Below, piece after piece: positions 40,778 through 49,282 of a DNA stretch of 64,000 bases. The DNA is from Saccharopolyspora dendranthemae (GTDB lineage Bacteria > Actinomycetota > Actinomycetes > Mycobacteriales > Pseudonocardiaceae): positions 1,364,001 through 1,428,000 of the forward strand of contig NZ_VIWX01000001.1 in the NCBI RefSeq assembly GCF_007829955.1, read 5' to 3'. Made by a program: the position numbers and the translations under genes. How positions within the stretch are numbered: position 1 is the stretch's first letter; each line of letters opens with the position of its first letter. The notes beneath the pieces are model-generated. The model searched no databases, was not told the DNA's origin, and saw nothing but the letters and a program-made list of their open reading frames with translations.

Positions 40778-41773
40778 TCAGCGGCGGCTGCCCACCGCGT
40801 CCAGGGTCTGGTGAACGGCGGTGGTCAGCGACTCCGCGGACGGCAGGGCGGCACGCTCCAGCGGCTTGGCGTAGGGCAGCGGCACCTCGGCCGCCGCGAC
40901 GCGCCGCACCGGGGCGTCGAGGTAGTCGAAGGCGCCGTCGGAGATCGAGGCCGCGATCTCCGCGCCGATGCCGTAGGTCAGCCAGTCGTCCTCCGCGACC
41001 ACGGCGCACCCGGTCTTGCGCACCGACTCCACGACGGTGTCGCGGTCCAGCGGGCGAAGGCTGCGCAGGTCGATGACCTCGGCGTTGATGCCCTGCTCGT
41101 CGTGCAGCTTCTCGGCGACCTGCTGGGCGACCATCGCCATCCGCGAGTAGCCGATGATGGTGATGTCGGTGCCCTCGCGGGTCACCTTCGCCTTGCCGAT
41201 CTCGGCGGGCTCCACCACGTCCGGGACCTCGCCCTTGGTGTTGTAGAGGGAGAGGTTCTCCAGGAACAGCACCGGGTCGTTGTCCCGGATCGAGGCCAGC
41301 AGCAGCGCCTTGGCGTCGGCGGGCGTGCTCGGCGCGACGACCTTCAGGCCCGGCACGAACGCGTAGTACAGCTCGATGTTCTGCGAGTGCGTGGCACCGA
41401 GCTGCTGCCCACCGCCACCGGGGGTGCGCAGCACCATCGGGACGCTGGTCTGACCGCCGAACATGCCGTAGATCTTGGCGGCGTGGTTGACGATCTGGTC
41501 CAGCGCGACCAGCGAGAAGTTGATCGTCATCAGCTCGACGACCGGGCGCAGGCCCAGCATCGCGGCGCCGACGGCCGCGCCGACGAAGCCCTCCTCCGCG
41601 ATCGGGGTGTCGCGCACGCGCTTCTCGCCGAACTCCTCGAGCAGGCCGGCGGTGATCTTGTAGGAGCCTTCGAAGACTCCGATCTCTTCGCCGATGAGGA
41701 ACACGTCCTCATCGCGCCGCATCTCCTCCTGGAGGGTGTCGTGCAGCGCTTGGCGATAGGTCATGAGTGCCAA
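40778..41773 (-). CDS. pdhB: pyruvate dehydrogenase E1 beta subunit
   Basis: A 331-residue subunit with GEEIGVFEGSYKITAGLLEEFG, DTPIAEEGFVGAAVGAAMLGLRPVVE and RTPGGGGQQLGATHSQNIE, matching the E1 beta/transketolase fold. The start is probably TTG 41773, because the AGGAG site lies 8 bases upstream of it but 17 bases from the next ATG at 41764. Together with E1 alpha it decarboxylates a 2-oxo acid using thiamin diphosphate. The 140-base gap before it holds a long hairpin, unlike the other junctions of this operon. Confidence 0.93.
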   Translation of the reverse strand: MALMTYRQALHDTLQEEMRRDEDVFLIGEEIGVFEGSYKITAGLLEEFGEKRVRDTPIAEEGFVGAAVGAAMLGLRPVVELMTINFSLVALDQIVNHAAKIYGMFGGQTSVPMVLRTPGGGGQQLGATHSQNIELYYAFVPGLKVVAPSTPADAKALLLASIRDNDPVLFLENLSLYNTKGEVPDVVEPAEIGKAKVTREGTDITIIGYSRMAMVAQQVAEKLHDEQGINAEVIDLRSLRPLDRDTVVESVRKTGCAVVAEDDWLTYGIGAEIAASISDGAFDYLDAPVRRVAAAEVPLPYAKPLERAALPSAESLTTAVHQTLDAVGSRR

Positions 41774-41802
41774 GGGAATTTCTCCTGACAGCGGAAGAGC
41801 GG

Positions 41803-41857
41803 CCCGTGGTCTGGGGTGGGGAAGTTTTCATGAAAACTTCCCGCCCCAGACCACGGG
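41803..41857 (-). terminator. long hairpin inside the pdh operon, shared core with 27284-27329
   Basis: Arms 41803-41830 and 41831-41857 pair over about 26 bp with one small 2x1 internal loop. The central 20 bases, GAAGTTTTCATGAAAACTTC, are identical to the palindrome at 27 kb, while the outer arms differ in sequence but stay self-complementary (GTGGTCTGGGG). It lies between E1 alpha and E1 beta on the coding strand, where a full terminator would be unexpected, so it may be an attenuator or a processing or stability element. Confidence 0.65.
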
Positions 41858-41915
41858 GATGCGAAACGTGGCGGGGTGTCGCAAAAACCGCAAGGGGACT
41901 TGAGGATTCGACCTG

Positions 41916-43031
41916 TCAGCTGGTGACGAACAGCGGGTCGGCGGGCAGCCTGCGCGAGTCGTTGGCGACCGGCGTGGCGTAGGTGTAGTCGAACAGCGTC
42001 TCGACGTCCGGGTGCGGGCTGTCGTCGGCGAAGGCCACGGCGGCGTCTGCCTCGGCCTGCGCCTTGGTCTCGAGGTCGGCCGCGGCGGCCTCGTCGAGGA
42101 TCCCGGCGTTGATCAGCTCCGCGCGGAAGCTCGCGACGGGGTCGGCCTGCTTGGCCTTCTCCAGCGACTCCTGGTCGCGGTACTTGCCCGGGTCGACCAC
42201 CGAGTGGCCCTTCAGCCGCTCGCTGGTCAGCTCCAGCAGAGCCGGACGGCCAGTCTCGCGGGCCTGCTCGACCAGCCGGGACGACGCATCGCGAACGGCG
42301 AGGACGTCGGTGCCGTCCACGCGCTCGCCGTGCATCCGGTAGGCCGACGCGCGCTTGTAGAGCTCCGACTCAGCCGAGGACTTCTCCACGGTGGTGCCCA
42401 TGCCGAGCTGGTTGTTGATCACCACGAAGATCACCGGGAGGTTCCACAGCGCGGCGATGTTCAACGCCTCGTGGAAGGCCCCGATGTTCGTGGTGCCGTC
42501 GCCCATCTGGCACATGACGACCTGGTCGCCGCTGCGGTAGTCGATGGCCAGCGCGGCACCGGTGGCCAGCGGGATCTGGCCGCCGACGATGCCGTAGCCG
42601 CCGAGCAGACCGGCTTCGACGTCGAACATGTGCATCGAACCGCCCCAGCCCTTCGAGGTGCCGGTGGAGCGGCCGTAGAGCTCGGCCATCACGCGGCCGG
42701 GCTCGATGCCCTTGGCGATCGCGTAGCCGTGCTCGCGGTAGTTGGTGAACAGCAGGTCGGTCTTGCGCAGCGAGCGCATCAGGCCGACGACCGTGGCCTC
42801 CTCACCGAGGTTGAGGTGGCAGTAGCCGCCGATCTTGGCCTGCGTGTAGCCCTGGGCCGCGCGCTCCTCGAAGCGGCGGATCAGCGTCATCTCGTAGAAG
42901 TAGTCGCGAAGCAGCTCCGGCGACTCGCCCGAGAAGCGACCTCGCTCAGCGGCCCGCGCCGAGGTGGAACGCCGCGTCTTGGTCGCGCCGGTGCGCGTGG
43001 ACGGCTTGCTGCGGGTGGCGGTCTGTGCCAT
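41916..43031 (-). CDS. pdhA: pyruvate dehydrogenase E1 alpha subunit
   Basis: A 371-residue subunit with a basic, disordered N-terminal 30 residues. The thiamin diphosphate motif is GDGTTNIGAFHEALNIAALWNLPVIFVVINN, and GGSMHMFDVEAGLLGGYGIVGGQIP and YRMHGERVDGTD are E1 alpha signatures. It pairs with the E1 beta subunit encoded next. Most actinobacteria use a single-chain AceE pyruvate dehydrogenase, so this alpha2beta2 complex is probably additional; branched-chain or acetoin substrates cannot be excluded. It starts 24 bases after lpd. Confidence 0.93.
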   Translation of the reverse strand: MAQTATRSKPSTRTGATKTRRSTSARAAERGRFSGESPELLRDYFYEMTLIRRFEERAAQGYTQAKIGGYCHLNLGEEATVVGLMRSLRKTDLLFTNYREHGYAIAKGIEPGRVMAELYGRSTGTSKGWGGSMHMFDVEAGLLGGYGIVGGQIPLATGAALAIDYRSGDQVVMCQMGDGTTNIGAFHEALNIAALWNLPVIFVVINNQLGMGTTVEKSSAESELYKRASAYRMHGERVDGTDVLAVRDASSRLVEQARETGRPALLELTSERLKGHSVVDPGKYRDQESLEKAKQADPVASFRAELINAGILDEAAAADLETKAQAEADAAVAFADDSPHPDVETLFDYTYATPVANDSRRLPADPLFVTS

Positions 43032-43055
43032 CGCGGATCCCCTTTTCTCTTACCT

Positions 43056-44516
43056 CTAGCGCTTCTTGGGCGGTGCTACGTGGACGGGCAGGCCGAGGGC
43101 GCTCATCGCGGCCTCCATGCCGACCTCGCCGAGGGTCGGGTGGGCGTGGATCGTCTCCGCGAGCTCGTCGAGGGTGGCCTCCAGGCCCATGGCCAGCGCG
43201 CCCTCGGTGATCAGGTCGCTGGCGGCGTGGCCGATGATGTGCACGCCCAGGACCTCGCCGTACTTCTTGCCGGCAACGATCTTCATGAAGCCCTCGGTGT
43301 CGCCGTAGCTCTGCGCGCGACCCAGCGCGGCGAAGGGGAACTTCGTGGCGACGACGTCGTGCCCGGCGTCCTTGGCCTGCGCCTCGGTGAGTCCGACGCT
43401 GGCGATCTCCGGGTGGGTGAAGGTGGCCGCCGGGATGACGTCGTAGTCGATCGCCGCGTGGTGACCGGCGATGGTCTCGGCGGCGACGACGCCCTGGTGC
43501 GAGGCGACGTGCGCGAGCAGCGCCTTGCCGGTCACGTCGCCGATGGCGTGGACGTGCTCGACGTTGGTGCGCAGCTTGTCGTCGACGGTGATGAAACCGC
43601 GCTGGTCGGTGGCGATTCCGGCCTTGTCGAGGTCGAGGCTCGCGGTGTTGGGCTTGCGGCCGACGCCCACCAGCACGAAGTCGGCGTCGATCTGCTGCGG
43701 CTTGGCACCGTCCACGGTGACCGCCAGGCCGCCGTCGGCCTGGTCGACGCGGGAGACGGTGGCCTCGGTGAGGACCTTGATGCCGCGCTTGCTGAACGAG
43801 CGGCCCAGCGCCTTGCCGACCTCGGCGTCCTCGGCCGGGACGAGGGTCTTCTGCATCTCGATGATGCTGACCTCGCTGCCCAGGGTGTTGAACAGCGTCG
43901 CCCACTCGGCGCCGACCGCGCTGCCGCCGATGATGGCGATGCGGTTCGGGACCTCGGTGAGGCCGAAGGCGCCGTCGGAGGTGATCACGCCGGGCAGGTC
44001 CGCACCGGGCAGCGGCAGCTGCACGGGGACCGAACCGGTGGCGATGATGACGTCGGTGGCCTTGACCGCCTCGATCGGCTTCGCGCCGGTCGGCTCGGCG
44101 GCGTAGCGGGGGCCGTCGGCGCCCAGCGGGGACTCACCGGTGGCGTAAACGTCCACGGTGGTCGGGCCGGTGAACCGGGCGTGGCCGTTGATGACGGTGA
44201 CGCCGTTGCCCTTGAGCAGGCCCGCGACACCGTCGGTCAGACCCTTCACGACGCTGGCCTTGCGGCGGGTGATCGCGTCGTAGTCGACGCTGACGCCCTC
44301 GACGTTCACGCCGAAATCGGCCGCGTGCAGCACGGTTTCGTAGACCTCGGCGGATCGCAGCATGGCCTTCGTCGGGATGCAGCCCCAGTTCAGGCAAACA
44401 CCCCCGGGCCGCTCCTTCTCCACCACGGCCACCGAGAGACCGCGCTGCGCGGCCCGGATCGCGGCGACGTAGCCACCGGGGCCGCCGCCCACCACCAGAA
44501 GGTCGAACTCCTGCAC
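43056..44516 (-). CDS. lpdA: dihydrolipoyl dehydrogenase (E3)
   Basis: A 486-residue flavoprotein disulfide reductase. GTG 44516 follows AAGGAG by 9 bases. The FAD motif is VVGGGPGGYVAA, redox-active cysteines are in VCLNWGCIPTK (Cys41, Cys46), the NAD motif is IIGGSAVGAEWA, and the active-site HAHPTLGE is near the C-terminus. It reoxidises the lipoyl groups of E2. It heads the operon lpd-pdhA-pdhB-pdhC on the minus strand, so the upstream 44517-44904 region is the promoter. Confidence 0.97.
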   Translation of the reverse strand: MQEFDLLVVGGGPGGYVAAIRAAQRGLSVAVVEKERPGGVCLNWGCIPTKAMLRSAEVYETVLHAADFGVNVEGVSVDYDAITRRKASVVKGLTDGVAGLLKGNGVTVINGHARFTGPTTVDVYATGESPLGADGPRYAAEPTGAKPIEAVKATDVIIATGSVPVQLPLPGADLPGVITSDGAFGLTEVPNRIAIIGGSAVGAEWATLFNTLGSEVSIIEMQKTLVPAEDAEVGKALGRSFSKRGIKVLTEATVSRVDQADGGLAVTVDGAKPQQIDADFVLVGVGRKPNTASLDLDKAGIATDQRGFITVDDKLRTNVEHVHAIGDVTGKALLAHVASHQGVVAAETIAGHHAAIDYDVIPAATFTHPEIASVGLTEAQAKDAGHDVVATKFPFAALGRAQSYGDTEGFMKIVAGKKYGEVLGVHIIGHAASDLITEGALAMGLEATLDELAETIHAHPTLGEVGMEAAMSALGLPVHVAPPKKR

Positions 44517-44904
44517 TTCGCTGTGCTCCTTTGAACGCACGCGCCGGTCAATCGACGGCCCGAGTCCAGCGCGGGCCATCCTCATCCAGAGTGTCGTGAG
44601 CACGACCACGTTCGCGCTATGCCCAGCCGCCCAGACTTTGAGACGGACGGCTGTGCACTCTGCACATCTCCTGCCGTGATGAGCACGACAAGTGGCCCCT
44701 CAGTTACACAAGGGAGCCGCGACCCCCGTCACATGCTGAACATCTCCAGGCACAAAACCCCAGCGCCTGCGGTTACGCCCACCACCAGCGAAAAGAACCC
44801 AAAATTTTCCAACTATGCCCACTGCACAATCACCACGCCCCAGGCCCGACACCGGAGGAGAGCTCCGGACAGCGCCCGCCGGGGAACCGCAGTGGTCGCC
44901 AAGT
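44517..44904. other. pdh operon promoter region, no gene found
   Basis: About 390 bases between lpd and the PucR terminator hairpin. It is AT-richer than its surroundings (the CCAAAATTTTCC tract near 44800) and holds one perfect palindrome (44652-44666). I see no ORF or RNA gene. Confidence 0.45.
44652..44666. promoter_or_regulatory. perfect 15-bp palindrome, candidate operator
   Basis: TGTGCA CTC TGCACA is a perfect inverted repeat with a 3-base centre, about 136 bases upstream of the lpd start. Its spacing suits a dimeric regulator of the pyruvate dehydrogenase operon. Which protein binds is not known. Confidence 0.4.
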
Positions 44905-44972
44905 CCCAGTTTTAGTCCAAACCGAGCCATGATCATGTCCGAAATGTCGGCTCAGTTTGGACTAAAACTGGG
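44905..44972 (-). terminator. strong terminator after the PucR gene
   Basis: A 24-bp stem (44905-44928 against 44949-44972; half sequence CCCAGTTTTAGTCCAAAC) with one mismatch that becomes a G-U pair on the minus strand, and a 20-base loop. It begins 41 bases after the PucR stop and separates that gene from the pdh operon. Confidence 0.75.
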
Positions 44973-45012
44973 AACTGGCGAGTCCGGGAAGCTTCGCCGG
45001 GCTGGAGGTGGG

Positions 45013-46221
45013 TCAGTCGGGGAGGCCCTTGGTGAGGTGCAGCGTCGAGAGGGCGAGGGAGAGGGAGACGTAGGCCGTGCGGCCGTGGAGGGGCTGCCCG
45101 ATGAGCGTGGTGATGCGGTGGAGGCGGTTGAGGACCGTGTTGCGGTGGCAGTGGAGCCGGACGGCGGCGTTGGCCGTGGAGCAGTTCTCCTCCAGCCAGG
45201 CCCGGAGCGTGTCCAGCAGCATGTCGCGCTCCTTGACCGGCAGCGCGAGGACCGGGCCGAGCTGGGTCTCCAGGAGCCGTTGAGCCAGATCCGGCGACTG
45301 GACCAGCAACGCCTCCGGGAACCGCTCCTCCAGCGTCACCAGTTCCGCGGCACCGGGCGCCGACGTGCCCAAGGTGGTCAGGGCCAGCTGGTGCGCGAGC
45401 CCGATCTCCGAAAGGCCCTGCACCTTCGGCGACACCGCGACGCGGGCGCGGGCGAGCGGGCGCAGCGCGTCGAGGGCCAGCTCGGCGGGATGCTGTTCGA
45501 GGGCGATCAAGCCCACCAGCGAGTCCGCGCGGACCTGCCAGACCGAGCGGAAGTGCAGCGCGGCGAGCGCCTCGGAGTGGCCGCGCAGCGCGAAGGCCGC
45601 GTCGTCGGTCATCTCCGCGACGACCACCAGGTACGCGCCGCCGGTCGGCAGGTCGAGCTCCTTGGCCGCGCGCTGGGCGAAGGCGACGTCGCGGGCGCGG
45701 CCGGCCAGCAGGTCCTCCACCAGCGCGTGCCTGCGCTGGTCGTCGCGGCGAAGCCGCTCCAGCTCGGTGTTGCGGTAGAAGGTCGACAGCGTCGAGGACA
45801 AGCCGTCGATGACCCGCCATATCGAGGTGGCGACGCCCAGCACCGAGTCCGGGTCGGCGCCGTCGCGATGCGCCTGGTCGACCAGCGCCTCCCAGACGAC
45901 GCGTCCGCCGAGCCGGAACGTCCGCAGCATGACCTCCAGGGGCACGCCCTGCTCGGCGCGGCGGCGGCCGATGGCGGCGGCGACGTCGTCGTCCCGATCG
46001 GAGATGTCGACCTCACCGCTGAGGATCTGCAGGATCCGCTCGAGGTACTGGCGGCAGCCCTCCCACAGGTCTTCCTTGGGCACCGGCCGGTAATCGGTCC
46101 ACTCGGGGTTGTCGGTGAAGATCGCCGACATCAGGCGCTCGGTCAGCGCCGGGACGTCGTCGAGCCCGGCTTTGGCCAGCGCGTGAGTCACGTTCGGGAG
46201 ATCGGCAGGATCGGCTACCAC
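45013..46221 (-). CDS. PucR-family transcriptional regulator
   Basis: A 402-residue regulator. The N-terminal half is helical (DDDVAAAIGRRRAEQGVPLEVMLRTFRLGGRVVWEAL), the middle is a GGDEF-like CdaR/PucR region, and the C-terminus has the PucR helix-turn-helix (LRAWLEENCSTANAAVRLHCHRNTVLNRLHRI, shown in part as NAAVRLHCHRNTVLNRL). It is upstream of and codirectional with the pdh operon, but separated from it by a strong terminator, so it is its own transcript. Control of pdh or of unlinked genes is equally possible. Confidence 0.9.
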   Translation of the reverse strand: MVADPADLPNVTHALAKAGLDDVPALTERLMSAIFTDNPEWTDYRPVPKEDLWEGCRQYLERILQILSGEVDISDRDDDVAAAIGRRRAEQGVPLEVMLRTFRLGGRVVWEALVDQAHRDGADPDSVLGVATSIWRVIDGLSSTLSTFYRNTELERLRRDDQRRHALVEDLLAGRARDVAFAQRAAKELDLPTGGAYLVVVAEMTDDAAFALRGHSEALAALHFRSVWQVRADSLVGLIALEQHPAELALDALRPLARARVAVSPKVQGLSEIGLAHQLALTTLGTSAPGAAELVTLEERFPEALLVQSPDLAQRLLETQLGPVLALPVKERDMLLDTLRAWLEENCSTANAAVRLHCHRNTVLNRLHRITTLIGQPLHGRTAYVSLSLALSTLHLTKGLPD

Positions 46222-46520
46222 GCCCTTCGACGATACCGGTCAGCGCGACGCGGCGAGGCCGCGAGCGCGGATTCGCCACGCATCCGGCACAACCGGAGGG
46301 TAACTGATCCATCACCTAGCGCAGTGGAGTTTCGGCGCCGAGCAGGCCGAAACAGCCTCCCCAGCAGAATGTTCCGCGTCACACCGAAGATTTGTGACGA
46401 CGCTGCTAACGCCGCTGCCGCCTGCGGCGACACCTACTGTGGGACGTGGGATTCGGCACTCGCCGAAGAGCCCCGCCCATCACCCACTTCGCAGGACACG
46501 TCTTCAGGGAGAGCAGCGCG
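46222..46520. other. ~300-base intergenic region, no gene found
   Basis: It lies between the divergent PucR and 50-aa peptide genes. A GTCACA...TGTGAC inverted repeat is visible at about 46379-46399. Otherwise I see nothing coding. Confidence 0.4.
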
Positions 46521-46673
46521 ATGCAGATCAACAGCCGCACGATCGTGTCGGTTGTCGGAACGGTTTCGATGGTCGTGCTGACCGTTCTCCTCGCGGTGTC
46601 CACTCCCCCGAACGATCCGGCGCACCAGATCCACCCGGCGGCGAACCAGTCGGCCATCGTCGCCGAGCGCTAA
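46521..46673 (+). CDS. 50-residue single-pass membrane peptide
   Basis: ATG 46521 has an AGGGAGAG site 7 bases upstream. The peptide has one membrane helix (TIVSVVGTVSMVVLTVLLAV, residues 7-26) and a short polar outer tail rich in Pro, Asn and His. Its stop overlaps the stop of the convergent DNA ligase gene by four bases. No family is recognised. The good ribosome site and helix argue that it is real. Confidence 0.6.
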   Translation: MQINSRTIVSVVGTVSMVVLTVLLAVSTPPNDPAHQIHPAANQSAIVAER

Positions 46674-47668
46674 GCCTCGCGCCGGACGTCCCGAGCCGGT
46701 TTGTCGTTGCGCAGCCCCGAGAACTTCGGGTGCCGGAGCTTCCCGTCGCCGGTCCACTCGCTGAAACCGACCTCGGCGACCAGCTCCGGCTCGACCCAGT
46801 GCGTTCCCGGTTCCCCGATCGCGTCGAGGAACGGTGACTCCGGCCGGGCGAGGGCCGCCATCTTCGCGGACAGGTCGCGCAGCGTTCGCTCGTCGTAGCC
46901 GGTGCCGACCTTGCCCGCGTAGCGCAGCAGGCCCTCCTCGTCGTAGTAGCCGACCAGGAGCGCACCGAAACCGGACCGGGAGCCCCGGGGATCGGTGTAG
47001 CCGCCGATCACGAACTCCTGGCCGGAGACGCACTTGAACTTCAGCCAGTCCCGCCCGCGCCCGGACCGGTAGGGCCGGTCGGCGCGCTTGGCGATCAGTC
47101 CTTCCCAGCCGCGCGCGCACGCCTGCGCGAAGAACTCCTCGCCGTCGCCGCTGCGGTGCTGGCTCAACCGCAGCGGATCGGTGAACTCGAAGCACTCGCG
47201 CAGCAGGCGCTTGCGGGTGCGCAGTGCGAGCCCGGTCAGGTCCACGCCGCCGAAGGCGATCAGATCGAAGGCGTAGTAGTAGATCGCGACCCCGGTGCGC
47301 CTCGCGGCGGCCGCGCTGGTCAGGTTCATCCGCTTCTGCAGCCGCGCGAAGCTCGTCCTGTTGCCCTCGAAGGCGACCACTTCGCCGTCGAGCACGAAGC
47401 TCGGCGCGCCCTGGGCCGCGAGGGCGTCGACGATCTCCGGGTAGGAGGCGTCGACCCGCTTGCGGTTGCGCGACCACAGCTGCGGCTCACCACCGTCCGC
47501 TCCGGCGATCAGCCGGACCCCGTCGAGCTTGCGCTCGTAGATCCAGTTCTCGTCGGAGAACTCGTGGTGGGTGAGGGTGGCCAGCGCGGGCGGGTACCAG
47601 GTTCCGCCCTGCCACGCCCGCAGCGCGGAACGCGCGTCCTCGTCGAGCAGGCCGGCCAGATCGGTCAT
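46670..47668 (-). CDS. ATP-dependent DNA ligase (LigC/LigD-type)
   Basis: A 332-residue ligase. The adenylation motif is ERKLDGVRL (Lys47 is the nucleophile), followed by LDGEVVAFEGNRTSFARLQ, AFDLIAFGGVDLTGL, EGLIAKRADRPYRSGR and WLKFKC, then an OB-fold domain. The start is uncertain; ATG 47680 and GTG 47704 are alternatives. Such ligases serve end joining and repair synthesis in actinobacteria, often beside Ku or polymerase-domain genes, but none of these are adjacent here. It is a stand-alone ligase without the LigD polymerase or phosphoesterase domains. Confidence 0.92.
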   Translation of the reverse strand: MTDLAGLLDEDARSALRAWQGGTWYPPALATLTHHEFSDENWIYERKLDGVRLIAGADGGEPQLWSRNRKRVDASYPEIVDALAAQGAPSFVLDGEVVAFEGNRTSFARLQKRMNLTSAAAARRTGVAIYYYAFDLIAFGGVDLTGLALRTRKRLLRECFEFTDPLRLSQHRSGDGEEFFAQACARGWEGLIAKRADRPYRSGRGRDWLKFKCVSGQEFVIGGYTDPRGSRSGFGALLVGYYDEEGLLRYAGKVGTGYDERTLRDLSAKMAALARPESPFLDAIGEPGTHWVEPELVAEVGFSEWTGDGKLRHPKFSGLRNDKPARDVRREA

Positions 47669-47765
47669 GCACTTCAGCATCACCCCAGGTCGGATCATCG
47701 ACAAGCTGAGAGGTCGCTGTGAAGGTGCTGTGAGTCGACCCCCGCAGAATTTCCCGACCGGGTGA

Positions 47766-47813
47766 ATGCGCGAGACTGTTTTGGTCGGTTCCCCTCACAA
47801 CCGCCGAAGGTGA
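47766..47813 (+). CDS. 15-codon upstream ORF coupled to the DsbA-like gene
   Basis: ATG 47766 begins a 15-codon frame (MRETVLVGSPHNRRR) that stops with TGA at 47811-47813, immediately before the ATG at 47814. The 11 bases GGTGAATGCGC around its start recur at 47809-47819 around the gene start. Both have the same weak GGTGA site. The layout would allow translational coupling. Expression is not proven. Confidence 0.35.
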   Translation: MRETVLVGSPHNRRR

Positions 47814-48560
47814 ATGCGCACGATGCCGAAGAACCAGAACCTGGTGACCCAGAAGAGCGGGGTCTCCACCAACGTCATCCTCACCATCGTGGTGGTGGTC
47901 GTCGCAGTGCTGGTGATCGGTGGTGTGCTGCTGTTCAACCGCTCCGGCGACAGCGGTGGCGACGCCGGCGCGGGCCAGCCGCCGGTGCCTGCCGAGGTGC
48001 TGCGCAAGCCCGACAGCAACGTCCTCACCGAGGCACCTGACGGCAAGGTCACCGTCACCGAGTTCCTCGACTACCAGTGCTCGACCTGCCACTCGTACTA
48101 CTCGCAGCTCATGAAGAAGGTGGAGAACGACTACGCGGGCCGGATCACCTTCGTCCCGCGTAACTTCCCGCTGCAGATGCACCCGCTGGGGCAGAACGCC
48201 GCGCGCGCCGCTGAGGCCGCCGCGCTGCAGGGCAAGTTCAAGGAGATGTACCACGCGCTGTTCGACGACTGGGCCGGCTGGGCGACCGTGAACGCGAGCG
48301 AGCTCAACAGCGACGAGGCCAAGGCCAACGCGAAGTTCGAGCAGTACGCGCAGCAGATCGGCTTGGACGTCAACCGCTTCAAGCAGGACATGGTCTCCCC
48401 CAAGGTCCAGGCCAAGATCGACCGCGACGTGGCCGACGGCGAAGCCGCCGGGGTCTCGGGCACACCGACGATCTTCATCAACGGTCACAAGTTCGAGCCC
48501 AGCAGCGGCAACGTCGAGCAGGCCTTCCGCCAGCAGCTGGACCAGGAGCTGGCGAAGTGA
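47814..48560 (+). CDS. membrane-anchored DsbA-like thiol oxidoreductase
   Basis: A 248-residue protein (start ATG 47814 or, nine bases later, 47823). A short basic N-terminus precedes one membrane helix (about 20-41). The extracytoplasmic thioredoxin-fold domain has the redox motif CSTC (residues 89-92) and the cis-proline GVSGTPTIFING. It should oxidise cysteines in exported proteins. The next gene, overlapping by 4 bases, is a VKOR homolog that would reoxidise it, so the pair is a complete disulfide-forming system as found in mycobacteria. Confidence 0.93.
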   Translation: MRTMPKNQNLVTQKSGVSTNVILTIVVVVVAVLVIGGVLLFNRSGDSGGDAGAGQPPVPAEVLRKPDSNVLTEAPDGKVTVTEFLDYQCSTCHSYYSQLMKKVENDYAGRITFVPRNFPLQMHPLGQNAARAAEAAALQGKFKEMYHALFDDWAGWATVNASELNSDEAKANAKFEQYAQQIGLDVNRFKQDMVSPKVQAKIDRDVADGEAAGVSGTPTIFINGHKFEPSSGNVEQAFRQQLDQELAK

Positions 48561-49183
48561 CCACCGCCCACGCCGTCGAACAGGCCGCGCCCGACGCCCC
48601 TCGGTCCACCGCCGGCCCGCGGGGCCTGGCCTGGCTCTACGTCGTGGGCGGCGTGATCGGGCTCGGCGCCTCGTTCGCGCTGATCGTCGAAAAGCTCGCC
48701 AAGCTCTCGAATCCGGGCTACATCCCCTCGTGCAGCATCAACCCGATCGTCTCCTGCGGTTCGGTGATGGACAGCGCGCAGGCCGCGCTGCTGGGCTTCC
48801 CGAACCCGCTGATCGGTGTCGCCGCGTTCCCGGTGGTGGTCACCGCCGGGGTCGCGGCGCTGACGGGGTTCCGCCCGCCGCGATGGTTCTGGCTGGGCAT
48901 GCAGGTCGGCACGACGCTCGCCGTGGTGTTCATCCACTGGCTGATCGTGCAGAGCCTGTACTCGATCGGGGCGCTGTGCCCGTACTGCATGGTCGTGTGG
49001 GCCGTGACGATCCCGCTGTTCTGGTACACGACGCTGCACAACCTGCGCGAGGGGCACTTCGGCGGCGGCCGCTCCCTCGGCGTGGCGCTGACGCGGTTCC
49101 ACAGCGTGGTGGTCGTAGTGTGGTACGTCGTGATCGTGGCCCTGATCCTGCAGCGGTTCTGGGATTTCTGGACGAGCCTCTGA
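48557..49183 (+). CDS. vitamin K epoxide reductase (VKOR) family protein
   Basis: A 208-residue four-helix membrane protein. It has the loop cysteines C59 and C67 (PSCSINPIVSC) and the CPYC motif at 141-144, which is the quinone-coupled redox site. Members replace DsbB in actinobacteria by passing electrons from a DsbA-like protein to menaquinone. GTG 48557 overlaps the DsbA-like stop (GTGA), so the two are translationally coupled. No fused thioredoxin domain is present, which matches its separate partner. Confidence 0.95.
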   Translation: MTTAHAVEQAAPDAPRSTAGPRGLAWLYVVGGVIGLGASFALIVEKLAKLSNPGYIPSCSINPIVSCGSVMDSAQAALLGFPNPLIGVAAFPVVVTAGVAALTGFRPPRWFWLGMQVGTTLAVVFIHWLIVQSLYSIGALCPYCMVVWAVTIPLFWYTTLHNLREGHFGGGRSLGVALTRFHSVVVVVWYVVIVALILQRFWDFWTSL

Positions 49184-49193
49184 CCGGGCGTCC

Positions 49194-49219
49194 GTTTGCA
49201 CGACCGGGGTCACGGGTAC
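49194..49219 (+). promoter_or_regulatory. SigF/SigB-type promoter
   Basis: GTTT (49194-49197), 16 bases, then GGGTAC (49214-49219) fits the actinobacterial SigF consensus GTTT-N15-17-GGGTA(T/A/C). It is 63 bases upstream of rsbW and so may drive the rsbW-sigF operon, giving positive autoregulation. Confidence 0.7.
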
Positions 49220-49282
49220 CAGTTAGCCGCAAGAGCAGGTCACCACGAGTGAACGCCGCTCCGAGATGAGGTGGTCGGCGAG

